A DNA stretch of 64,000 nucleotides. Source: Albidovulum sp. (GTDB lineage Bacteria; Pseudomonadota; Alphaproteobacteria; Rhodobacterales; Rhodobacteraceae). The stretch spans positions 204,770 to 268,769 of the forward strand of contig JACKKB010000006.1 in the NCBI GenBank assembly GCA_020637635.1. The letters run 5' to 3'. The notes beneath the pieces are model-generated. The model saw only the letters and a list, made by a program, of their open reading frames with translations, ran no database searches and was not told where the DNA came from. A program made the translations under genes and the position numbers. Numbering within the stretch: the first letter of the stretch is position 1; every line of letters begins with the position of its first letter. Below are positions 15,230 to 23,832 of this stretch, one piece after another.

Positions 15230-17323
15230 TCAGGGCTGGTTCAGATCATCGAAGCGGCGGCCGTTCTTGATCAGGTCGTCCCAGAGCGGCGCGGGGGCCC
15301 AGAACCCCGGCTCTTCGCGCGCGTAGACGCGCAGGTCGTCGCGCAGCCCCAAAAGCCCCTCGGTGTCGGCCGCCTGCATCGGCCCGCCGCGCCAGCGCGG
15401 AAAGCCGAAGCCGAGCATCATCACCACATCGACGTCCGAGGGCCGTTCGGCAGTGCCTTCGGCGACGATGCGCGCGCCCTCGTTGGCCATCGCGGCAAGC
15501 GCTCGGCGGCGGATCTCGCCGTCGCCGACGGGCCGCGGCACGATGCCCTTGCGGGCGCGCTCCGCCTCGATCAGGCGCAGGACATCGGGATCCTCGACGC
15601 CGCCCCGCGTCCCCTCGCCATAACGGTAGTAGCCGCGCCCGGACTTGCGGCCGAGGTGGCGGCGTTCGACCAGCCGGTCGGCGATCTCGACGCTGCGCCC
15701 GGCCGGATCGCGGCGCTGGGCATGGGTCTGGCGCCGGTGCCAGTCGACGTCGAGCCCGATCCGGTCCTGCGCCGCATAGGGACCGAGGGCAAAGCCGTAG
15801 CCGGTCAGCGCCCGGTCGACCGCGGCCGGCGTCGCCCCGTCCTCGAGCAGGAAGTCCATCGCGGTCAGGAGGGCGTTCATCACCCGGTTGCCGATATGGC
15901 CCTCGCCGACGCCGCTGCGCACCCCGATCCGCCGCAGCCGCGCCAGAAGGGCGAAGCCGGTCGCGGTGACATCGTCGGCGGTGCGGGCGCCGGGCACGAC
16001 CTCGACGACACGCGCGCTGGCCGTGGGCGCGAAGAAATGCAGCCCGATCACGTCGGCGGATCGCTTCGAGGCGGCGGCGAGCAGGTTCAGGTCGAGACAG
16101 GAGGTGGTCGAGACCAGCACCGCACCGCCCTTGGCAATGCCGTCGAGCTCGGCGAAGAGCGCCTGTTTCAGCGCCGGGTCGTCGGGCACCGCCTCGATCA
16201 CCATATCGGCCGCGGCGAGTTCCTCGATCGCGATCGATCCGGTCAGCCGCCCCCATTGCTCGTCGCGCCCTGCCTTGGTCAGCTGGCCGCGCGCGACGGC
16301 GCTTTCGTGATGGGCGGCGACGCGGCCGAGGCCACCGACGAGCGCGTCGGCATCGCTTTCGACCAGCGTCACCGCGTAGCCTGCGCCAAGCAGGAGCGCC
16401 GCGATGGCGGCGCCGGTGTCGCCGCCGCCGATGAGACCCACGCGCTCGATCTCGCGCGGGCGGGTGCGGATCAGGGCCGCGTTGCGCTGCGCCCGGCGTT
16501 CGGCCACATGGGCGTGGCGCAGCGCCGCGGCCTCGGGGCTAGGAGCAAGCTCGTCATAGGCCGCGCGTTCGAAGGCAAAGCCCTCGTCCTCGGGCAGAAG
16601 CAGGGCCGCCTCGACGCAATCGACGATCCGGCCGGGTGCCGGAAGCCGGCCGGTGCCGAGCCCCTTGCGGGCCTCGGCGATGGCCCTCAGCCAGTCGCCC
16701 GGCGCGGCCCGCAGCCGGCGGTCCTCTTCGGTCGGAAACTCCGCGAGCCCCTGCAGATGGGCGGAGGCGAGCCGTTCGGCGACCGCGGCGACCTCGTCAT
16801 CGGCCACCACGTCGACAAGCCCGATCTCCTCGGCACGCGCCACATCCATGGGCAGGCCGCCGAGCAACATGCCGAGCGCGGGCTTGGCGCCGATCAGCCG
16901 CGGCAGGCGCTGACTGCCCCCCGCGCCCGGCACCAGACCGAGCGCCACATCGGGCATGCCGAGCGTGGTGCCCGCGCCGGCCAGCCGGACCGTCGCGGCG
17001 AGAGCCAGTTCCAGCCCGGCACCGAGGACAGTGCCGCGCAGGCCCGCGACCACGGGCTTGGTCATCGCCGCCATCGTGTCGCACACTTCCCAGAGCGCCG
17101 GCGCCACCTCGGGCCTGCCGACCTCGCGCAGTTCCGCGCCTGCCGGCCATGTATGACCGTTGGCGAGCAGCACCACGACGCGGACGGCCGGATCGGCCTC
17201 GGCCGTCACGAGCGCCTCGAGAAGCGACGCGCGAAGCCCGGCAGAGAGCGCGTTGACTGGCGGGTTGTCCATCCGGATCGTCGCGATCCCGTCCGAAACC
17301 GTGCTGTGGACACGCCCGCTCAT
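15230..17323 (-). CDS. bifunctional enoyl-CoA hydratase / 3-hydroxyacyl-CoA dehydrogenase (FadJ-like)
   Basis: A 697-residue beta-oxidation enzyme. Residues 1-190 are a crotonase domain with GLRGTVLGAGLELALAA (oxyanion hole and first Glu) and MPDVALGLVPGAGGSQRLPRL. From about residue 290 a Rossmann NAD domain (VGLIGGGDTGAAIAALLLGAGY) is followed by the dehydrogenase C-terminal domains with VIGLHFFAPTA, which carries the catalytic His region. The second hydratase glutamate, usually in a PE(V/I)xLG motif, appears as Asp here (MPDVALG). ATG 17323 has GGGGGAG upstream. It resembles peroxisome-type multifunctional proteins of about 700 residues and acts in the cytoplasm on fatty acyl-CoAs. Stands alone as a transcription unit. 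Confidence 0.92.
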   Translation of the reverse strand: MSGRVHSTVSDGIATIRMDNPPVNALSAGLRASLLEALVTAEADPAVRVVVLLANGHTWPAGAELREVGRPEVAPALWEVCDTMAAMTKPVVAGLRGTVLGAGLELALAATVRLAGAGTTLGMPDVALGLVPGAGGSQRLPRLIGAKPALGMLLGGLPMDVARAEEIGLVDVVADDEVAAVAERLASAHLQGLAEFPTEEDRRLRAAPGDWLRAIAEARKGLGTGRLPAPGRIVDCVEAALLLPEDEGFAFERAAYDELAPSPEAAALRHAHVAERRAQRNAALIRTRPREIERVGLIGGGDTGAAIAALLLGAGYAVTLVESDADALVGGLGRVAAHHESAVARGQLTKAGRDEQWGRLTGSIAIEELAAADMVIEAVPDDPALKQALFAELDGIAKGGAVLVSTTSCLDLNLLAAASKRSADVIGLHFFAPTASARVVEVVPGARTADDVTATGFALLARLRRIGVRSGVGEGHIGNRVMNALLTAMDFLLEDGATPAAVDRALTGYGFALGPYAAQDRIGLDVDWHRRQTHAQRRDPAGRSVEIADRLVERRHLGRKSGRGYYRYGEGTRGGVEDPDVLRLIEAERARKGIVPRPVGDGEIRRRALAAMANEGARIVAEGTAERPSDVDVVMMLGFGFPRWRGGPMQAADTEGLLGLRDDLRVYAREEPGFWAPAPLWDDLIKNGRRFDDLNQP

Positions 17324-17515
17324 AGAGCTCCCCCGTCGCTCGATCCTGTGCGCCTCACTCTAGGGCCTCTCGCGACAATCGCAATGGCCGCGGCTTCGTG
17401 CGCGCCGATCGCCGGCCTGTGGAGGGGAGGTGGCTGCAAACCGGGCGGGGGTGATCTGTCGGCCGGGGCGTCCGGCTCGGAAGTGGCGGGGCCCGCCGCC
17501 CGAAGGCCGGCCGGC

Positions 17516-17836
17516 TCACTTCGGCGCGCAGTCGCGGCAGAAGGGCGTTGCCGGCACGAGATCGAGCCGCTCCTCGGCGATCCGTTCGCCGCAGGTCACG
17601 CAGAAGCCGTATTCGCCCTCCTCGACCCGTTCCAGCGCGGCGTCGATCATGCGGATCTCGGCCTGGGCGGACTGGCCGAGATCCTCGAGCACCTCGTCGC
17701 CCTCGCGTTCGGTCGCCATCTCCTCCCAGTCCTTGGCATCGTGACTGTCGAGCTCGTCGCCGATGCCGGCGATCCGGCGGGTCAGAAAGGCCTTGCGCGC
17801 CTCAAGCTCCCGGCGCCGCGCGTCGACCGTCTTCAT
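17516..17836 (-). CDS. TraR/DksA-family C4 zinc finger protein
   Basis: 106 residues: a helical hairpin (residues 1-75) followed by a C4 zinc finger, C79-V-T-C82 and C100-R-D-C103. DksA relatives insert into the RNA polymerase secondary channel. The coiled-coil tip lacks an obvious DxxDxA motif (it reads ELDSHDAKDWEEMATEREGDE), so it may be a DksA paralogue rather than the ppGpp cofactor itself. GGAGGCGGAC precedes ATG 17836. A candidate FNR-type box lies 56 bp upstream, in the promoter region shared with the YeeE genes. Confidence 0.85.
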   Translation of the reverse strand: MKTVDARRRELEARKAFLTRRIAGIGDELDSHDAKDWEEMATEREGDEVLEDLGQSAQAEIRMIDAALERVEEGEYGFCVTCGERIAEERLDLVPATPFCRDCAPK

Positions 17837-17891
17837 GTCCGCCTCCTTCGTGGTTCTCGGTCAGGCTTGCCAGCACCGGGCGCAGGCGGCC

Positions 17892-17905
17892 TTGATGCAG
17901 GTCAA
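17892..17905. promoter_or_regulatory. candidate FNR/FnrL-type box
   Basis: TTGATGCAGGTCAA matches the TTGAT-N4-ATCAA consensus at 9 of 10 specified bases. It sits in the 210-bp divergent region, 56 bp upstream of the DksA-like start (17836) and 142 bp upstream of the YeeE start (18047). The distance suits activation of the DksA-like gene better. CRP/FNR-family sites of this type control anaerobic genes in Rhodobacterales. Confidence 0.45.
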
Positions 17906-18046
17906 GCCGGAGTGAAGCGCGAAACCGTGCTGCCGCGCAACCGGAATCGCCCCCGGCACTGCGAGGCGCTTGCACGGTGCCGGCCGGTTCGCCAGTATCT
18001 GCGCGAACAGGACTGCCGGTACCACCGCCGGAAACTGGAGAACGCA

Positions 18047-18517
18047 ATGCAGACGGACTGGCTCTGGGGTCTGGCCGGAGGGCTCCTGATCGGCGCCGCC
18101 GGGGCGCTTTACCTTCTCGGCGCCGGCCGCATCATGGGCGCCTCGGGCATCCTCGGCGAAGCGGCCGAACGGATATCGGACCGGATCCTCGGCGCGCCCC
18201 CGCGGCGGGCGGGGGGCGGCAGCGCCGACGGCGGCTGGTTCATCGCCGGGCTGGTGCTGGTTCCGGCCGCGGTGGCGCCGCTTCTCGGCCGGGCGGACAC
18301 GCATGCGGCGGCGCCCTACGCGCTTCTGGTCGTGGCCGGGCTTTGTGTCGGCTTCGGCACCCGCATGGCCAATGGCTGCACCTCGGGGCACGGGGTCTGC
18401 GGCATCTCCCGGCTGTCGTTCCGCGGGATCGTTGCCACCCTTGTCTACATCTTCGCGGGTGCGGTCACGGTTCTGGCCATGGCGATGCTCGGGCGCGCCG
18501 CCGCGGGGACGCTCTGA
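18047..18517 (+). CDS. YeeE/YedE (TsuA-like) membrane protein, N-terminal half
   Basis: 156 residues with about four membrane segments. The family signature NGCTSGHGVCGISRLSFRG holds two cysteines (C111, C118), corresponding to the cysteines that pass thiosulfate along the pore in the TsuA/YeeE structure. In this class of proteins the full transporter is split in two genes; the partner starts one base into this gene's stop codon (TGATG). Likely role: import of thiosulfate or related sulfane sulfur across the inner membrane. ATG 18047 has GGAG about 6 bp upstream. The 210-bp gap before it carries an FNR-type box. Confidence 0.87.
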   Translation: MQTDWLWGLAGGLLIGAAGALYLLGAGRIMGASGILGEAAERISDRILGAPPRRAGGGSADGGWFIAGLVLVPAAVAPLLGRADTHAAAPYALLVVAGLCVGFGTRMANGCTSGHGVCGISRLSFRGIVATLVYIFAGAVTVLAMAMLGRAAAGTL

Positions 18518-18972
18518 TGCGGCGCGGCGGCTTCGTCTTCTTCTGCGGCGGCCTCTTCGGGCTCGGCCTCGTCGTCTCCGGCATGACCGACACCCGCAAG
18601 GTCGTCGGCTGGCTAGATGTATTCGGCGATTGGGATCCGACGCTGGCCTTCGTGATGGCGGGCGCGATCCTGCCGATGGCGCTAGCCTGGCGCGTGGCGG
18701 CAAGGCGCGACCGGGCGATCTTTGGCCGCGCCATGCCGCATCCGAGGCGCTTCGATGCCGGCGCGCGGGTCGACGCGCGGCTCGTCGCCGGCTCGCTTCT
18801 CTTCGGCGCGGGCTGGGGGCTCGCCGGATTCTGCCCGGGGCCCGCCCTGGCCGCGGCCGGCTTCGGCGATCCGAAGGTGGCCGTCTTTCTTCTGGCGATG
18901 ATCGCCGGTATGCTCGCCGCGCGCCCGCGCCCTGCCGCCGAAAAAGGGCTGCCCGTCCCCGAAAGCCGCTGA
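18517..18972 (+). CDS. YeeE/YedE (DUF6691) membrane protein, C-terminal half
   Basis: 151 residues, about four membrane segments. GLFGLGLVVSGMTDTRKVVGWLDVFGDWDPTLAFVMAGA and GAGWGLAGFCPGPALAA are the typical second-half motifs; the cysteine in GFCPGPA is conserved. Start ATG 18517 overlaps the previous stop by one base, implying translational coupling and an equimolar pair. The DUF442 gene begins 13 bp later. Together they form a sulfur-uptake and handling operon. Confidence 0.87.
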   Translation: MRRGGFVFFCGGLFGLGLVVSGMTDTRKVVGWLDVFGDWDPTLAFVMAGAILPMALAWRVAARRDRAIFGRAMPHPRRFDAGARVDARLVAGSLLFGAGWGLAGFCPGPALAAAGFGDPKVAVFLLAMIAGMLAARPRPAAEKGLPVPESR

Positions 18973-18985
18973 CCCCGAGGAGCCC

Positions 18986-19414
18986 ATGGAGATCCGTTCC
19001 CTGACCGAAGACTATGCCGTCTCACCGCAGATCGAACCCGGCGACGTGCCGGCGCTGGTCGCGGCCGGCTTTACCACGATCATCGACAACCGCCCCGACG
19101 GCGAAATCCCCGGCGCGCTTCACACCGAACCTATGCGCAGGGCGGTCGAGGCGGCGGGCCTCGTCTTCGTGGCCAATCCGGTGATCGGCGGCGCGATCAG
19201 CGACGGGAACGTCCTCGCCCAGCGCGCGGCGATCGCGGGCTCGCGCGGGCCGGTCCTTGCCTATTGCGCCTCGGGCAACCGCTCCTCGATCGTCTGGGCG
19301 ATGGCCGAGGCGGGCATGCAGCCGACCGGGTCGTTGATCGACACGGCCGCACGCTGGGGCTACAATCTCGAGCCCTATCGCGACCGCATCGAGGGTTTTG
19401 CGGCAACTCGCTGA
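18986..19414 (+). CDS. TIGR01244/DUF442 phosphatase-fold sulfurtransferase (Blh-like domain)
   Basis: 142 residues with a dual-specificity-phosphatase fold. The P-loop reads YCASGNRSS (C94, R99), the CX5R motif of this family. The N-terminus MEIRSLTEDYAVSPQIEPGDVPALVAAGFTTIIDNRPDGE is the TIGR01244 signature. In Blh-type proteins this domain is fused to a persulfide dioxygenase (beta-lactamase fold); here it stands alone. Its position after the YeeE pair suggests transfer of persulfide sulfur brought in by that importer, an inference. Good GAGGAG ribosome site. Tandem repeats begin right after the stop. Confidence 0.88.
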   Translation: MEIRSLTEDYAVSPQIEPGDVPALVAAGFTTIIDNRPDGEIPGALHTEPMRRAVEAAGLVFVANPVIGGAISDGNVLAQRAAIAGSRGPVLAYCASGNRSSIVWAMAEAGMQPTGSLIDTAARWGYNLEPYRDRIEGFAATR

Positions 19415-19423
19415 GGCCGGGCC

Positions 19424-19493
19424 CCGCCGCCTGCTCACCGCCGCCTGCCGACCGCCGCCTGCCCAACGCCGCCTGCCGACCGCCGCCTGCCGA
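19424..19493. repeat. 14-bp tandem repeat, 5 copies
   Basis: Five 14-bp units of CCGCCGCCTGCCGA, with one to three changes in some copies, start 10 bp after the DUF442 stop. Not a multiple of three and not in a gene. Confidence 0.85.
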
Positions 19494-19515
19494 CCTTCGC
19501 ATGCCGGTGACGAGC

Positions 19516-19680
19516 GGCCAAACGGCTCGGGGCCATGCGATTCGGGGCCATGCGGTCAGCAGCCAAACGGCTCGGGGCCATACGGTTCCCGGCCAATCGG
19601 TTCGCGGTCAGGTGTCGGGCGGTCAGGCGTCGGGCGGTCAGGTCTCGGGCGGTCAGGTGTCAGGCGGTCAGGTGTCAGGC
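19516..19680. repeat. degenerate 15-bp tandem array, 11 units
   Basis: Eleven 15-bp units run from 19516 to 19680. The left six are of GGCCA-type (for example GGCCAAACGGCTCGG and GGCCATGCGATTCGG) and the right five of GGTCA-type (GGTCAGGTGTCGGGC and variants). All keep a common frame. On the minus strand one frame reads five-residue repeats such as LTARH-LTANR-LAGNR-MAPSR, like a pentapeptide-repeat (AxLxx) protein, but it is interrupted by stops and has no start. The last units overlap the final codons of the SpoA gene. Confidence 0.85.
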
Positions 19681-21039
19681 GGTGCGCGCCGGTTCGCGTG
19701 GCCCGGTCGCCCGGTCGGCCGGGGCGGCATCGCGCGGCGGCGCGGCGCCCGTGGCCGAGGCGCCGGTAGCCGAGGCGCCGAACGCCGGGGCGGTTGCGGC
19801 CGAGGCGGTTGCGGCCGAGGCGGTTGCGGCCGGGGCGCTTCTTTGCAGGCTGGCACCGGAGCCCAGGCCCGAGCCAACGCCCGAGCCGATGACCGAACCG
19901 GCGCCCGAACCGCCGCCCGAGCCGCCGCCCGAACCGGCAACGGGCGCGGCCGCGGCGTCGGGCGCGAATGGCGCGGCCCCGGCGGGCGCCCCGGCGGGCG
20001 CCCCGGCTGCCGCACCGGCTGCCGCACCGGCGGGCGCACCGGCGGCAGAATCCCTCGCCGAACCGGGTGCGCCCGACTGGAAACGCGAGGACGAGCCCTG
20101 AGGGGTCGGCATCGCGGCGGCGAGCGCGGCAGGTCCGGCCGCCGCCGGCCGGCCCGGTGGCGGTGCCAGTTCGGTCAGGCGAAGCGCGATGCGACCCTGC
20201 ATCTGGCCGAGCCTGCCATGCGCCAGAAGCTGTCCGTCGGCACTTTCGAGCCGCACGCGCCCGGCGGCGCCGGGGCGGAGCGGCAGTTCGTCACCGGGAC
20301 GCATCGCCGTGGCACCGGCCAGCGGCATCGCGATGCGGTCGAGGACCGCGACGATCCCGGCCCGGGCCCCCAGCACGCGCTCTTCGAGCCGCGCCTGCCA
20401 GAGACCCGCACCCGCATGGCGCGCCGGATCGTCGCCTCTGGCCGGCGCCACGCGCCCCGGCGAAAGGAGAAGCGTGATCGTGCCCGTCCTCGCCCCCTCG
20501 TCGCCAAAGCTGGCGGCCAGGCGCAGCCCGCGCGGCGGCGCCTCGCCAAAGACGAGTGCAAGGCGGCGCGGATCTCCGAAGGCACCGTCGGTCACCATGC
20601 CACGGGGCCAGTCCGGCACCCCGGCCTCGCCCAGACGCTGATCTGTCGCGGCGAGAAGCCGGTCGAGCACGCGGCGCATCAGCGCCGCATCGGTCGGTGT
20701 CGGCGCGCGGGCGGTGGCGGGATCGGCCGAGCGCAGCCGGCCGGTCGTCAGAAGCTCGGTGAAGACCGCAAGCGCGCCCGGCGAAAGCGCAAGGACACCC
20801 GCCCCCGCCGGCATGCGCAGGGCGACGAGAAGCGCGCCGGGGTCGATCCAGTCCCCGATCGCATCCGGCGCCAGACGCGCCTCACGCTCGGCCGCGATGC
20901 GCACGCAGAGCGCGAAAGCCTCCTCGCAGCTGCGCACGAGCGCCTGGGCAAGGGCGCGCACCGGCCGCGGCGCCGTGCCGCTGCCGCCACCCGCCCCGGC
21001 CATCCGGCCGAGCACGCCCCGCTCCGTCCGATCGTTCAT
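19675..21039 (-). CDS. FliM/FliN-family (SpoA domain) protein with low-complexity tail
   Basis: 454 residues. Residues 25-200 are a divergent FliM-like region (RPVRALAQALVRSCEEAFALCVRIAAEREARL). Residues about 205-290 are a SpoA domain (LDRIAMPLAGATAMRPGDELPLRPG, then DGQLLAHGRLGQMQGRIALRL), the part of FliM/FliN that builds the flagellar C-ring or type III sorting platform. The last 150 residues are Ala/Gly/Ser/Pro repeats with in-frame 15-bp units. The FliM N-terminal CheY-binding peptide is not seen. No flagellar genes adjoin; it follows a histidine kinase by 75 bp on the same strand. ATG 21039 fits the GAGG site better than GTG 21045. Confidence 0.7.
   Translation of the reverse strand: MNDRTERGVLGRMAGAGGGSGTAPRPVRALAQALVRSCEEAFALCVRIAAEREARLAPDAIGDWIDPGALLVALRMPAGAGVLALSPGALAVFTELLTTGRLRSADPATARAPTPTDAALMRRVLDRLLAATDQRLGEAGVPDWPRGMVTDGAFGDPRRLALVFGEAPPRGLRLAASFGDEGARTGTITLLLSPGRVAPARGDDPARHAGAGLWQARLEERVLGARAGIVAVLDRIAMPLAGATAMRPGDELPLRPGAAGRVRLESADGQLLAHGRLGQMQGRIALRLTELAPPPGRPAAAGPAALAAAMPTPQGSSSRFQSGAPGSARDSAAGAPAGAAAGAAAGAPAGAPAGAAPFAPDAAAAPVAGSGGGSGGGSGAGSVIGSGVGSGLGSGASLQRSAPAATASAATASAATAPAFGASATGASATGAAPPRDAAPADRATGPREPARTA
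19789..19833. repeat. in-frame 15-bp repeat in the SpoA gene tail
   Basis: Three 15-bp units of GGCGGTTGCGGCCGA encode ATASA repeats in the SpoA protein; a second 15-bp pair just to the left encodes GASAT repeats. Same period as the adjacent noncoding array. Confidence 0.75.
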
Positions 21040-21114
21040 CGCCACTGCCTCGTGCAGGCGCCCGGCGCGGGCGCATGTACGACGATCCTGGCCGATCCGT
21101 GGTTACCATCGGGT

Positions 21115-23832
21115 TTATGCGGTCTCGCGATCGCCCGCCGCGGTTGCCCCTGCGCTCTGCGGGCGCAGCGGCAGCGAGACACGGAAGGCCGCCCCGCCCT
21201 GACCGGGCAGATAGTGGATCGTGCCGCCCAGATTGACCAGGATCTCGCGGCAGATCGCCAGGCCGAGGCCCGCACCGCCGGCTCTCTGGGTATCGGTCAG
21301 ACGGGAGAACTTCTCGAAGATGAGGCTTTGCGACTTCTTCGGAATGCCCGAGCCGTTGTCGATGAAGTCGACCGTGAGCCGCGCGCCCCGGCGGCGCACC
21401 GCGATGGTCAGCTCCGGCCGCTCGGCATCGCAATACTTGCGCGCGTTCGAGATGAGGTTGATGAAGACCTGCACCAGCCGGTCGGTGTCGGTGATGACGG
21501 GCACATGTTCGGTGGCCTGGTCGCGGTGGATGACGAAGACCCGTTCGGCCCGCGTGTTCGAGGCCGAGCGCAGCGCCCGGTCGATGAGGTCGTGAAGGTT
21601 TTCGGCGCGGATCGAAAGCTGCACCTTGCGGTTTTCAAGCACGCTCAGATCGAGAAGGTCGTCGAGAAGGCGCGTCAGCCGCACCGCCTCTTCCTGGATT
21701 ACGCCGGCATAATGGGCGGCCATCTGCGCCGGCAGCTCCGGGTCCATCAGAATCTCGGAAAAGGCGCGGATCGAGGTCATCGGCGTGCGCAGCTCATGGC
21801 TGATCTGGCTGAGGAACGCATCCTTCTGCACCGAAAGGTCGCGCAGCTTGTCGTTGGCCTCGGAAAGCTGCCGGGCGGTGCGGGCCAGTTCCTCGGACTT
21901 CGCCTCGAGCTGGGTGGAGTATTCGAGGATCTGCTGCGCCTCGGAGGCGACGGCCATCAGGTCCTGGGCCGAAACCGCCGCGCCTTCCGCGAACTGGGCG
22001 ACCATGGCATGGGCGGTCGCAGAGCCGACGGCGCCCGCGAGCCGGCGTTCGAGCCGGTTGATGAAGTCGGGCGAGGCGTCGGGCAGGTAGCCGGCGACAC
22101 CCTGACGCCGGGCCTCGGCCTCGAAGAAGGCCTGCGCCTCGGTCGCGCCGATGATCCCCTGCGCCATGGTCAGGAGGTCCTCTGTCTCGGCACCGCCGCG
22201 CGACCAGGCGCGGGCGCCGGGATCGTCGTCGAAGACGTTGACATAGGCCAGGCCCTGCATGCGCTCGACCGGCCCGGGAAAGCTTGCCAGCGAGACGGCG
22301 ACGAAGCCGAAGGCGTTGAGCGCGACCGACCAGAAGAGCGCGTGCAGCAGGGGATCGAGCCTCTCGATGCCAAAGAGCGCGTGCGGACGCAGCCAGCCGA
22401 TGCCCCAGGGGCCGTCGGCAAGGATATGCGGCGAGATGAGGCCGCTGTCGCCGAAGGAGGGCAGGTAGAGCGAGTAGAGCCAGACGGAGAAGCCCGTCAG
22501 CAGGCCCGCCATCGCCCCCTTGCCGGTGGCGCCGCGCCAGAAGATGCCGCCGATCATCGCCGGCAGGATCTGGGCCACGCCGACGAAGGAGATGAGGCCG
22601 ATCGAGGCCAGCGCGGCCGAGCCGCCCGAGAGGCTGTAGTAGATGTAGCCGAGCGCGAGGATGCCGGCGATCGAAACCCGTCGCGACATGAGCACGAGGC
22701 CGCGCACGTCGCCCGGCGCCCGCGCGCCGCCGGCGCGCAGCGACAGCCAGAGCGGTGTCACGACATGGTTCGAGACCATCGTGGCAAGCGCGATGGCCGC
22801 CACGATGACCATCGAGGTGGCCGAGGAGAAGCCGCCGAGAAAGGCCAGCATGGCAAGCTTGCCCTGCCCCTCGGCCAGCGGCAGCGTCAGCACGAAAAGG
22901 TCGGGATTGGCGCCCGCCGGCATCCGCGCGAGGCCCACGGCGGCGATCGGCAGCACGAAGAGGCTCATCAGGAACAGGTAGAGCGGAAAGGCCCAGGAGG
23001 CAGTGGCGAGGTGGCGTTCGTCGGAATTCTCGACCACCATGACCTGGAACATCCGCGGCAGCGTCACGAAGGCGGCAGCCGAAACGAAGGTGAGCCCCAT
23101 CCAGCGCCCGGGCACCAGGGGCAGTTCGGCGATCGGCGAGGCGGCGATGCGCTCGGCCACGCCCTGCCAGCCGCCCGAAAGGCCCCAGACCGTGAAGATC
23201 CCGACCGCGAGCAGGGCCACGAGCTTCACGACCGCCTCGAGCGCGATCGCCATGACCACGCCGTGGTGGCGTTCGTTGGCGTCGAGGTTGCGGGTGCCGA
23301 AGAGGATGGTGAAGAGCGTGAGCCCGCCCGCCACCCAGAGCGCGGTGGCGCTCTGGTCGGGCAGTGCCCAGCCCTCGGGCGTGCCGCTCGCGAAGACGCC
23401 GAAGGAGAGCGTCACCGACTGCAGTTGCAGCGCGATGTAGGGCGTGGCCCCGACGACGGCGATCAGCGTGACGACGACGCCGAGCAGGTTCGACTTGCCA
23501 TAGCGGGCCGAGATGAGGTCGGCGATGGAGGTTACGCGATGCGCCTGGCCGATGCGCACGAGCTTGCGCAGGAAGGCCCACCAGCCGATCAGGACGAGCG
23601 TCGGACCGAGGTAGATGGTGACGAATTCGAGCCCCGAGCGCGCCGCGTAGCCGACAGCACCATAGAACGTCCAGGCGGTGCAGTAGATCGAGAGCGAGAG
23701 CGTGTAGACGATGGGCGAGCGCAGCCAGCCCGCCTTGCCGCGCTCGGCCCGCCGCTCGGCCACGAAGGCGACGAGGAAGAGGATGCAGACATAGGCGAGG
23801 CAGACCGCGACAAGAATGTCGAAGGGAACCAT
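21115..23832 (-). CDS. SLC5-fused sensor histidine kinase (CbrA-like)
   Basis: 905 residues. Residues 1-500 form a sodium/solute-symporter domain with about 12-13 membrane segments (SLSIYCTAWTFYGAVGYAARSG, VTSIADLISARYGKSNLLG). A linker and a coiled coil (LEAKSEELARTARQLSEANDKLRDL) lead to the kinase. The phosphorylated histidine is in SQISHELRTPMTS (H679); the ATPase has an N box (FINLISNARKY), a G1 box (DNGSGIPKK) and a G2 box (GAGLGLAI). The likely role is sensing a transported solute and signalling to the response regulator encoded upstream. In operon order: response regulator, 99-aa membrane protein, this kinase (start overlaps the previous stop by one base), then the SpoA protein. Confidence 0.93.
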   Translation of the reverse strand: MVPFDILVAVCLAYVCILFLVAFVAERRAERGKAGWLRSPIVYTLSLSIYCTAWTFYGAVGYAARSGLEFVTIYLGPTLVLIGWWAFLRKLVRIGQAHRVTSIADLISARYGKSNLLGVVVTLIAVVGATPYIALQLQSVTLSFGVFASGTPEGWALPDQSATALWVAGGLTLFTILFGTRNLDANERHHGVVMAIALEAVVKLVALLAVGIFTVWGLSGGWQGVAERIAASPIAELPLVPGRWMGLTFVSAAAFVTLPRMFQVMVVENSDERHLATASWAFPLYLFLMSLFVLPIAAVGLARMPAGANPDLFVLTLPLAEGQGKLAMLAFLGGFSSATSMVIVAAIALATMVSNHVVTPLWLSLRAGGARAPGDVRGLVLMSRRVSIAGILALGYIYYSLSGGSAALASIGLISFVGVAQILPAMIGGIFWRGATGKGAMAGLLTGFSVWLYSLYLPSFGDSGLISPHILADGPWGIGWLRPHALFGIERLDPLLHALFWSVALNAFGFVAVSLASFPGPVERMQGLAYVNVFDDDPGARAWSRGGAETEDLLTMAQGIIGATEAQAFFEAEARRQGVAGYLPDASPDFINRLERRLAGAVGSATAHAMVAQFAEGAAVSAQDLMAVASEAQQILEYSTQLEAKSEELARTARQLSEANDKLRDLSVQKDAFLSQISHELRTPMTSIRAFSEILMDPELPAQMAAHYAGVIQEEAVRLTRLLDDLLDLSVLENRKVQLSIRAENLHDLIDRALRSASNTRAERVFVIHRDQATEHVPVITDTDRLVQVFINLISNARKYCDAERPELTIAVRRRGARLTVDFIDNGSGIPKKSQSLIFEKFSRLTDTQRAGGAGLGLAICREILVNLGGTIHYLPGQGGAAFRVSLPLRPQSAGATAAGDRETA

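Noticed and set aside
19424..19680. Possible CRISPR array
   Set aside because: Units of 14 and 15 bp follow head to tail without spacers, and there are no cas genes.
19535..20101. Plus-strand reading of the 15-bp array as an AVRCR-type repeat protein
   Set aside because: No ribosome site, it runs antisense into the SpoA gene, and the product is only repeats.
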